From the NCBI RefSeq assembly GCF_030065535.1, contig NZ_JASJND010000007.1, forward strand, positions 1 to 64,000: a stretch of 64,000 nt of DNA. The letters are read 5' to 3'. This DNA is from Microbacterium dauci (GTDB lineage: Bacteria; Actinomycetota; Actinomycetes; Actinomycetales; Microbacteriaceae). How positions within the stretch are numbered: the stretch's first letter is position 1; every line of letters starts with the position of its first letter. Shown here one piece after another: positions 57,596-64,000 of this stretch. A program made the translations under genes and the position numbers. The notes below the pieces were generated by a model. It was not told the origin of the DNA, made no database searches, and worked only from the letters and a program-made list of their open reading frames with translations.

Positions 57596-60091
57596 GTGAA
57601 GAACCTCAGCACTCCTTCGCGTCCGCAGCCCACCCACCCGCTCGCGGTTGCACCGGTCACCGCACCGGAGGCCACCGTGGACGGCTTCGTCGAGCAGTTC
57701 CTCCGGAACCTCAACAACGGCCGAGGCGTGGCCCTGTCGGCATCCACCCCGAACGACCGCTACTTCGCCCTGGCAGCCACCGTCCGCGATTACCTGATGG
57801 CCCGGTGGCTCGAAGACGTCCGTCGACAGCGGACGGCGCAGTCCAAGGGCGTGGCGTACCTTTCGGCGGAATACCTGCTCGGCCGTCAGCTCGACAACAA
57901 CCTCCTCGCCACCGGTCTGACGGAGATCGCGGGGGAGGCACTGGCCGCCTGCGGGCTGGACATCGACGAGGTCCGCGCCCTCGAGATCGAACCGGGCCTC
58001 GGCAACGGGGGTCTCGGCCGGCTGGCGGCCTGCTTCATCGACTCGCTCGCGACGATGGGTGTCCCCAACATCGGCTACGGCATTCGGTACGAGTACGGCA
58101 TCTTCCGCCAGACCTTCGTCGACGGTCAGCAGGTCGAGCAGGCGGACTCGTGGCTCTCCCTCGGCTCGCCGTGGGAGTTCCCGCACCCGGAGGCGGCCCA
58201 GACCATCTCCTTCGGAGGGCACACCGAAACCTACGACGACGACGGCGTCGTGCGGTCGCGCTGGATCCCGGCGTGGAACGTCCAGGCGGTGCCCCACAAC
58301 TACATGGTCCCCGGCTACCACAACGGGCGCGTCAACACGCTGCGGCTGTGGAGCGCGCAGGCGACGCAGGGCTTCGATCTGCGTACCTTCAACTCCGGTG
58401 ATTACCAGGAGGCGGTTCGCGCGCAGACCTACGCCGAGAACATCTCCAAGGTGCTCTACCCCGAGGACTCGACTCCGCAGGGCAAGGAGCTGCGTCTCCA
58501 GCAGCAGTACTTCTTCGTGGCGGCATCCATCAGCGACTTCGTGAACCTCATCCTGCCTCGCGATTTCGACCTGACCCGCCTCCCGGAGCGCGTGATCTTC
58601 CAGCTCAACGACACGCACCCCGTGATCGGCGTGCCCGAACTCATGCGGGTCCTCGTCGACGAGAAGGGCCTCGAGTGGGATGCCGCCTGGGCGATCACCC
58701 GCGAGTGCTTCGCCTACACCTGCCACACCCTCCTGCCCGAGGCGCTGGAGGTGTGGCCCTCAGACCTGCTCGGCCGGCTGCTGCCGCGGCACCTCGAGAT
58801 CATCTACCGCATCAACGACGAGTTCCTCGATGAGGTGCGGGAGCGCTACGGCGACGACGAGGACCGGATCCGGCGGATGTCGATCATCGCGCCGGACGGT
58901 GCGGTGCGCATGGCGTTCCTCGCGACGGTCGCCGGTTCGAAGGTCAACGGCGTCGCGGAGCTGCATTCGCAGCTGCTCCGCGAGAAGGTGCTGCCCGACT
59001 TCGACGAGTTCTTCCCGGGCAAGTTCACCAATGTCACGAACGGTGTCACCCCGCGGCGCTTCGTGAAGCTCGCCAACCCCGGACTGTCCAGGCTCATCAC
59101 CGACACGATCGGGCCCGGATGGCTCACCGACCTGGACCGGCTGCGTGAGCTCGAGCCGTTCGCGGACGACGCGTCGTTCCGACAGGCGTTCGCGTCCGTC
59201 AAGGCCGCGAACAAGCGCGCGCTCGCGAAGACACTCCACGCTCGCGATGGATTCACCGTCGATGACGGCCACATGCTCGACGTGATGGTCAAGCGCCTGC
59301 ACGAGTACAAGCGTCAGACGCTGAAGCTGCTCCACATCGTCAGCCAATACGACGCGATCGTCTCGGGACGCGTCTCGCCGGCCGAGGTCACGCCGCGCAC
59401 GTTCGTCTTCGGCGCGAAGGCCGCGCCGGGGTACGCGATGGCGAAGCGGATCATCCACCTGATCAACGCGGTCGGCGAGGTCGTGAACTCCGATCCGCGC
59501 GTCGAGGGCCGCCTCGCGGTGCTCTTCCCACCGAATTACAACGTAACCCTCGCCGAGCGGGTCGTGCCGGCAGCGGACCTCTCCGAGCAGATCTCCCTGG
59601 CGGGGAAGGAAGCCTCCGGCACCGGGAACATGAAGTTCGCCCTCAACGGCGCGCTCACCATCGGTACCGACGACGGCGCCAACGTCGAGATCCGTCAGCT
59701 CGTAGGCGACGAGAACTTCTTCCTGTTCGGTATGACGGAGCCCGAGGTGGCGACGCTGGCCGAGACCGGATATCACCCGATCGACTTCGTCCGCGCCGAC
59801 GAGAACCTGCAGAGCGCGCTCGACCTGATCTCCTCCGGCGCGTTTTCCTGCGGCGACGGCTCCGTGTTCGAGCCCGTGGTGTCGAACCTGGTGCACCACG
59901 ACCCGTTCATGGCGTTGGCGGACTTCACGTCGTATGCGGCGGCACAGCAGAAGGTCGACGCGCTCTACGCCGACACCGAGGCGTGGACTCGCTCCGCGAT
60001 CCTCAACGTGGCCCGGAGCGGATTCTTCTCGTCGGACCGGTCGATGCGCGACTACATCGACCGCATCTGGCACACGCCTCCGGTGCGGTGA
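57596..60091 (+). CDS. glgP: Glycogen/alpha-glucan phosphorylase
   Basis: 831 aa from GTG 57596; the open frame begins earlier but inside yihY. Conserved blocks YLSAEYLLGRQLDNNL, GNGGLGRLAACFIDSLAT, FQLNDTHPVIGVPELMR, and the PLP site EASGTGNMKFALNGALTIGT with its Lys. It releases glucose 1-phosphate from glycogen or maltodextrin. Length is as for the GT35 family. Confidence 0.96.
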   Translation: MKNLSTPSRPQPTHPLAVAPVTAPEATVDGFVEQFLRNLNNGRGVALSASTPNDRYFALAATVRDYLMARWLEDVRRQRTAQSKGVAYLSAEYLLGRQLDNNLLATGLTEIAGEALAACGLDIDEVRALEIEPGLGNGGLGRLAACFIDSLATMGVPNIGYGIRYEYGIFRQTFVDGQQVEQADSWLSLGSPWEFPHPEAAQTISFGGHTETYDDDGVVRSRWIPAWNVQAVPHNYMVPGYHNGRVNTLRLWSAQATQGFDLRTFNSGDYQEAVRAQTYAENISKVLYPEDSTPQGKELRLQQQYFFVAASISDFVNLILPRDFDLTRLPERVIFQLNDTHPVIGVPELMRVLVDEKGLEWDAAWAITRECFAYTCHTLLPEALEVWPSDLLGRLLPRHLEIIYRINDEFLDEVRERYGDDEDRIRRMSIIAPDGAVRMAFLATVAGSKVNGVAELHSQLLREKVLPDFDEFFPGKFTNVTNGVTPRRFVKLANPGLSRLITDTIGPGWLTDLDRLRELEPFADDASFRQAFASVKAANKRALAKTLHARDGFTVDDGHMLDVMVKRLHEYKRQTLKLLHIVSQYDAIVSGRVSPAEVTPRTFVFGAKAAPGYAMAKRIIHLINAVGEVVNSDPRVEGRLAVLFPPNYNVTLAERVVPAADLSEQISLAGKEASGTGNMKFALNGALTIGTDDGANVEIRQLVGDENFFLFGMTEPEVATLAETGYHPIDFVRADENLQSALDLISSGAFSCGDGSVFEPVVSNLVHHDPFMALADFTSYAAAQQKVDALYADTEAWTRSAILNVARSGFFSSDRSMRDYIDRIWHTPPVR

Positions 60092-60092
60092 C

Positions 60093-60824
60093 TCAGCGCG
60101 CGTAACGGGCGACGAAGTTGCGCAGCACCGCACCCGCCTCGGTCACCGGTGCGCGGTGTACGGCGTCGATCGTCGCCTGGAACTCGTGCGGCTCGAAGTA
60201 GCCGTGGTGCCGGTAGGCATCGATGCGGGTCAGGATGCCGGCGAGGTCGAGCTCGGGGTGGAACTGGGTGGCGTAGACGTTCCTGCCGACGCGGAACATC
60301 TGCACCGGGCATCGCTCGGACGACGCCAGCAGGGTGGCGTTCGCAGGGAGAGCGGAGATCGCCTCCTTGTGCCCGACGAACGCCGAGAAGGCGTTCGGGA
60401 CTCCGGCCAGCAGCGGATCCACGCGCCCGGCCTCCGTCAGGCTCACCTCGGTGACGCTGATCGGCTCGCCGTACCGGCGGTCGATCGTCGCTCCGATGTG
60501 CGCGCCGAGCGTCCCGATCCCGTAGCAGGCGCCCAGGAACGGTGTGTCGCGAGCGGTCACCTCGGTCAGCAGCGCCGCGAACTCCGCCTCGACCCGGCGT
60601 TGCACCGACGACTTCAGCGCCGGCTCGTCGGACGCGTTGTACGGCCCGCCGCCGACGAAGATCCCCGAGATCCCGTCGAGGTCGAGCGCCGGCATCCGAT
60701 CCCGCTCCAACCGCAGGCGTAGGAGGTCTCTCTCCGCGAGGCCGGCGTGGCGGAGGAAAAGCTCGTACTCCTCTTCGGCCGGTCCGTCCTCGGCGCGCGT
60801 CGCGAGCAGGACGAAGGGCTTCAT
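60093..60824 (-). CDS. Class I glutamine amidotransferase-like protein
   Basis: 243 aa. Nucleophile Cys in LGACYGIGTLG and His/Glu in ATQFHPELD complete the class I GATase triad. The FVGHKEAISALP block resembles GMP-synthase-like stand-alone GATases of uncertain substrate. It is convergent with glgP. Confidence 0.9.
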   Translation of the reverse strand: MKPFVLLATRAEDGPAEEEYELFLRHAGLAERDLLRLRLERDRMPALDLDGISGIFVGGGPYNASDEPALKSSVQRRVEAEFAALLTEVTARDTPFLGACYGIGTLGAHIGATIDRRYGEPISVTEVSLTEAGRVDPLLAGVPNAFSAFVGHKEAISALPANATLLASSERCPVQMFRVGRNVYATQFHPELDLAGILTRIDAYRHHGYFEPHEFQATIDAVHRAPVTEAGAVLRNFVARYAR

Positions 60825-60924
60825 GCCTCACACGTTACGCGCGATTAGCACCGCATCCGGCGGCCGTGCAACCGGGTCAGGCCGTCCTGCGGCCCGGATT
60901 AGAGTCGGAGAAGGAGGTACGAAC

Positions 60925-61170
60925 ATGGCCATTGCACGACTTCACGGCGGTCCGCTCGACGGACAGGTGATCCCTGTCGAGGGCGAGCTCACCGACCGCC
61001 TCATCCTGCCCTACAGCGAGACCCAGGTGGTCTACGAGCGCGCGGGAGCCGACGAGAACACCGGCGAGGGGGACGGGCCCACCTCGGCGCAGTTCCAGTT
61101 CGTCGAGGCGGAGGGCGACATCGACCCGTCCGCCGACGAGCGCGACGATCGCAACACCGGTGACATCTGA
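60925..61170 (+). CDS. Small conserved hypothetical protein (81 aa)
   Basis: ATG 60925 with a strong AAGGAGG site 9 nt before. MAIARLHGGPLDGQVIPVEG opens the protein, a motif seen in small actinobacterial and phage-like proteins; the rest is acidic. It overlaps the CYTH gene by 11 bp. Function unknown. Confidence 0.8.
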   Translation: MAIARLHGGPLDGQVIPVEGELTDRLILPYSETQVVYERAGADENTGEGDGPTSAQFQFVEAEGDIDPSADERDDRNTGDI

Positions 61171-61792
61171 CGCCGAGCACTCCCTCGAGATCGAGCGGAA
61201 GTACGACGTCGACGCCGAAACGCCCCTGCCGGACTGGACGGAGCTTCCCGGCGTCGACGCCGTGGGGGCGCCGGAGCCACGCCAACTCGACGCGCGATAC
61301 CTCGACAGTGCAGACGGCGCGCTCGGTCGCGCTCGCATCGCGCTCCGGCGCCGGACCGGCGGCCCCGATGAGGGATGGCACGTCAAGCGCGTGACGCCGG
61401 ACGGCAAAGCCGAGACGCGCTGGCCGCTGGACGGCGACGGCTCCAGCGACACGATCGTGGTGCCGGATGCCGTGGCCGCGGCGGTCGCGGAGATCGCGGC
61501 ACCCCCCTTCACGGTGCTCGCTCGCATCCGAAACAACCGCACCGCCTACGCGCTGAGGTCTGCCGCCGGCGCGGTGGTCGCCGAGTTCGTCGACGATCGC
61601 GTCGACGCGACGGACGAACGCACCGGCCGCAGCACGACGTGGCGGGAGTGGGAGCTCGAGCTCGGCCCCGCGGCGCCCCCCGATGAGAGCGCTCGTGAGG
61701 AGCTGTTCGCCCGCGCCGAAGACCTGGTGCGCCGTGCCGGGGGAGTCCCCGCGGCATCCGAATCGAAACTGGGGCGCGCGCTCGGAGCCTGA
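61160..61792 (+). CDS. CYTH domain protein (triphosphate tunnel metalloenzyme)
   Basis: 210 aa, GTG start. EIERKYDVD at residues about 9-17 is the CYTH ExExK signature; later DARYLDSADGAL, ARIALRRRTGG and WEWELELG supply the charged tunnel residues. Members hydrolyse triphosphates such as thiamine triphosphate or inorganic triphosphate, or cyclise ATP. The substrate here is unknown. Confidence 0.9.
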   Translation: MTSDAEHSLEIERKYDVDAETPLPDWTELPGVDAVGAPEPRQLDARYLDSADGALGRARIALRRRTGGPDEGWHVKRVTPDGKAETRWPLDGDGSSDTIVVPDAVAAAVAEIAAPPFTVLARIRNNRTAYALRSAAGAVVAEFVDDRVDATDERTGRSTTWREWELELGPAAPPDESAREELFARAEDLVRRAGGVPAASESKLGRALGA

Positions 61793-61804
61793 ACCCCGTA
61801 ACGC

Positions 61805-61842
61805 ACTGACGCCGCCCCCGGCTTCGGTGGGGCGGCGTCAGT
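61805..61842. terminator. Bidirectional terminator between CYTH and lpd genes
   Basis: ACTGACGCCGCCCC / GGGGCGGCGTCAGT, a 14-bp perfect stem with a 10-nt loop. It lies between convergent genes and probably serves both. Confidence 0.8.
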
Positions 61843-61899
61843 CGTGTCAGTCAGGGTAGCCGAAGCGTATGCGCCTCGATAGGTCCCGGCTGCCTGCGA

Positions 61900-63300
61900 T
61901 CAGAGGTTGATCATGTGGCCGGCGAGGCCGTGGAACGCCTCCTGCAGACCCTCCGACAGCGTCGGGTGGGTGTGGACGTTCCGCGCTGCCTCGAGCGCGG
62001 TGAGGTCCCACTTCTGCGCGAGCGTGAGCTCGGGGAGCAGCTCGGACACGTCGGGGCCGATGAGGTGGCCGCCGAGGAGCTCGAGGTGCTCCGCGTCCGC
62101 GATCAGCTTGACGAAGCCGACCGGCTCGCCGAGACCGTTCGCCTTGCCGTTGGCCGAGAAGGGGAACTTCGCGACCTTGACGTCGTAGCCGGCGTCGCGG
62201 GCCTGCTGCTCCGTGAGACCGAACGACGCGACCTGCGGCGAGCAGAACGTCGCACGGGGCATGTTGCGGTAGTCGCCGAGCGTCTGCGTCTCGGCCTTGC
62301 CGATGGTCTCGGCGGCGACGACGGCCTGCGCCTCGGCCACGTGGGCGAGCTGCAGCTTCGCGGTGACATCGCCGATGGCGTACACGCCCTCGACGTTCGT
62401 CCGCATGTAGTCGTCGATGTCGATCGCACCGCGCTCGGTGAGCTTCACGCCGGTGTTCTCGAGACCGAAGCCCTCCACGCGCGGGGCAAAGCCGATCGAC
62501 ATGAGGACCTTGTCGGCCTCGATCTGGCCCTTGGCGCCGTCGGCGTTCGCGGAGTAGTCGACGGTGACCTTGTCGCCCGAGTCGACGACCGACTCGACCT
62601 TGGTCGAGGTGAGGATGTCGATGCCGTACTTCTTGTACTGGCGCTGGATCTCCTTCGAGACCTCGACGTCTTCGTTCGGGAGGGCACGGTCGAGGAACTC
62701 GATGATCGTGACCTTGACGCCGTAGTTGGAGAGCACGAACGCGAACTCCATGCCGATGGCGCCGGCTCCGACGATGACGATCGAGCTCGGCAGGTCCCGC
62801 GTGAGGATCTGCTCCTCGTAGGTCACGACGTTCTCGCTGAGGGTGACGCCGGGCAGGAGTCGCACGGTCGATCCGGTGGAGATGATGACGTTGTCGGCGG
62901 TGACGGTCTCCTTGGAGCCGTCGGCCTTGGTCACCTCGATGGTCTTCGCGTCGACGAACGACCCGCGACCTTCGTACTCGGTGACCTTGTTCTTCTTCAT
63001 CAGGAAGTGGATGCCCTTGACGTGGGTCTCCGCGACCTTGCGGCTGCGGTCGAAGGCGGTGCCGAAGTCGAAGCTCACGTCGCCGCTGATGCCGAAGAGC
63101 TCGGCCTTGTGGTTGAACGTGTGTGCGAGGTCCGCGTTCTTCAGGAGGGCCTTGGAGGGGATGCAACCCACGTTGAGGCAGACACCGCCCCAGTACTTCT
63201 CTTCGATGATGGCGGTGGACAGTCCGAGCTGCGCCGAACGGACGGCTGCGACATAACCGCCGGGGCCGGCACCGAGGATGACGACGTCGTAATGAGGCAT
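61900..63300 (-). CDS. lpdA: Dihydrolipoyl dehydrogenase
   Basis: 466 aa. FAD motif [20 protein letters not shown] at the start, redox disulfide CLNVGC at Cys41/Cys46, NAD motif [12 protein letters not shown] and the C-terminal active-site [10 protein letters not shown] with its His/Glu pair; ends HMINL as many Lpd proteins do. It is the E3 subunit of 2-oxo-acid dehydrogenase complexes. No E1/E2 genes are adjacent. Confidence 0.96.
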   Translation of the reverse strand: MPHYDVVILGAGPGGYVAAVRSAQLGLSTAIIEEKYWGGVCLNVGCIPSKALLKNADLAHTFNHKAELFGISGDVSFDFGTAFDRSRKVAETHVKGIHFLMKKNKVTEYEGRGSFVDAKTIEVTKADGSKETVTADNVIISTGSTVRLLPGVTLSENVVTYEEQILTRDLPSSIVIVGAGAIGMEFAFVLSNYGVKVTIIEFLDRALPNEDVEVSKEIQRQYKKYGIDILTSTKVESVVDSGDKVTVDYSANADGAKGQIEADKVLMSIGFAPRVEGFGLENTGVKLTERGAIDIDDYMRTNVEGVYAIGDVTAKLQLAHVAEAQAVVAAETIGKAETQTLGDYRNMPRATFCSPQVASFGLTEQQARDAGYDVKVAKFPFSANGKANGLGEPVGFVKLIADAEHLELLGGHLIGPDVSELLPELTLAQKWDLTALEAARNVHTHPTLSEGLQEAFHGLAGHMINL

Positions 63301-63406
63301 GCTTCCAGCCTAGTCCGCACGAGGGAGCGCGCGCCCAGACTCGGATGGTGAGGGCGGGCTCACAGATCGGACAGGCGATCGGTTAGTGTGGATGAAGGAG
63401 GACAAC

Positions 63407-63895
63407 GTGGACGACACCCATCGACCCGGCGGCGACATCCATCGCGGCGCTGAGACGTCGGCGCACCCGCGACTCGTCGATGCGACGCAGACGTTCGGCC
63501 ACGACTCGGACCTTTCCTTCGTCCCGTTCGGGAGCGAGCTCACGGCCGCGGAGGTCGACGCGATCAACGCGCTCCCGGCACGCTCGGCGCTGCTGATCGT
63601 CCGGTCCGGCCCCACCGCGGGGGCGCGATACCTGCTCGACACCGATGTCACGACCGTCGGGCGTCACCCCGAGGCCGACATCTTCTTCGACGATGTGACG
63701 GTATCGCGTCGTCATGCGGAGATCACCCGCACCGGCTCGGTCTTCGAGCTCATCGACCAGCGCTCGCTGAACGGTACCTATGTCAACGGGGAGCGCGTCG
63801 ATCGCGCCGTCCTGGTCGACGGGGCCGAAGTTCGCGTCGGCAAGTTCCGGTTGAACTTCTTCGTCGCACCGGCCGAACGGGCGATCGGCGCGTGA
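63407..63895 (+). CDS. garA: FHA domain protein (GarA/OdhI-like)
   Basis: 162 aa from GTG 63407, placed after GAAGGAGG; an in-frame GTG at 63386 is less likely. N-terminal region has a VDATQTFG phosphorylation-like TQTF/ETT-type motif, then the FHA domain VGRHPEADIFFDD, SRRHAEI and SLNGTYVNG. GarA/OdhI proteins, when phosphorylated, control 2-oxoglutarate dehydrogenase and glutamate metabolism. The adjacent MerR gene is the standard neighbour. Confidence 0.88.
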   Translation: MDDTHRPGGDIHRGAETSAHPRLVDATQTFGHDSDLSFVPFGSELTAAEVDAINALPARSALLIVRSGPTAGARYLLDTDVTTVGRHPEADIFFDDVTVSRRHAEITRTGSVFELIDQRSLNGTYVNGERVDRAVLVDGAEVRVGKFRLNFFVAPAERAIGA

Positions 63896-64000
63896 GCCCG
63901 GCCACCGCGCCCCGAGGACGATCGTCGTCCGCGGGGCCACTGAGTATCGGTCAGGTCTTGGCTCGGCTGAGTCCCGAGTTCCCCGCACTCACCGCGAGCA
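63892..64000 (+). CDS. MerR family regulator (FtsR-like), N-terminal part
   Basis: Starts GTG 63892, overlapping the FHA gene stop, and runs off the window. The first residues include SIGQVLARLSPEFPALTAS, which matches the start of the FtsR/MerR-type regulator that follows garA in actinobacteria. Only 36 codons are visible. Confidence 0.75.
   Translation, partial: MSPATAPRGRSSSAGPLSIGQVLARLSPEFPALTAS

Noticed and set aside
61915..63351. 478-aa plus-strand open frame
   Set aside because: It is the exact antisense shadow of the dihydrolipoyl dehydrogenase gene and has no recognisable domain.

Overview
The window looks like the chromosome of a high-GC actinobacterium of the family Microbacteriaceae, most likely Microbacterium or a close relative. 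This rests on the very high GC, many GTG/TTG starts with 1-4 bp stop/start overlaps, the recurrent 'ggcatcc' word, and actinobacterial gene order (tlyA-NAD kinase-recN-pyrG-NUDIX-xerD-parA-scpA-scpB-rluB-tyrA-cmk-der, and an FHA/GarA-like gene followed by a MerR gene). Genus is inferred, not proven.

Layout. 1-28 is the 3' end of a 5S rRNA with its terminator. 99-18009 is core housekeeping DNA: a TPR-like protein with a long decapeptide-repeat N-terminus, an HAD phosphatase, an rRNA methyltransferase, NAD kinase, RecN, CTP synthase, ADP-ribose pyrophosphatase, XerD, a ParA/condensin cluster (ParA, ScpA, ScpB), pseudouridine synthase, prephenate dehydrogenase, CMP kinase, Der, a NUDIX fusion protein, and an S4 protein plus a YhhN membrane protein on the minus strand. 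49751-64000 is again ordinary chromosome: lipoproteins, an MFS exporter, quinone reductase, aldo/keto reductase, prepilin peptidase, a YihY-type protein, glycogen phosphorylase, a GATase, CYTH, dihydrolipoyl dehydrogenase, FHA, and the start of a MerR regulator.

Between them lies a genomic island of about 31.3 kb inserted in a tRNA-Pro(GGG) gene. A 43-bp direct repeat (18275-18317 and 49560-49602) runs from the anticodon loop to the tRNA 3' end. Each copy is followed by its own strong hairpin terminator. An extra 42-nt 5' half of the same tRNA sits at 18162-18203. I find no integrase gene inside the island.

The left half of the island (18.3-33.9 kb) is a carbohydrate-use locus of visibly lower GC: AraC regulator, sugar ABC importer (binding protein and two permeases, no ATPase), FAD oxidoreductase, GH99-like/WbsX protein, GH78 alpha-L-rhamnosidase, GH36-type alpha-galactosidase-like enzyme, IclR regulator and a secreted GH140-like (DUF5060/DUF4038) protein. 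Three promoters of the locus share a palindrome, GCGAAt-N4-ATTCGC, which looks like the operator of one local regulon, probably for a plant cell-wall glycan rich in rhamnose.

The right half (34.1-49.4 kb) is mobilisation plus defence: a zinc-ribbon protein with an HEPN-type RNxxxH motif, a MobF/TraA relaxase-helicase without any visible type IV secretion genes, a Hachiman system (HamA/HamB), a Vsr endonuclease, a divergent type II restriction-modification pair (PD-(D/E)xK nuclease and m5C methyltransferase), an AAA_13-type ATPase and an unknown 427-aa protein. The last two, and the HEPN protein, are the best candidates for undescribed defence components.
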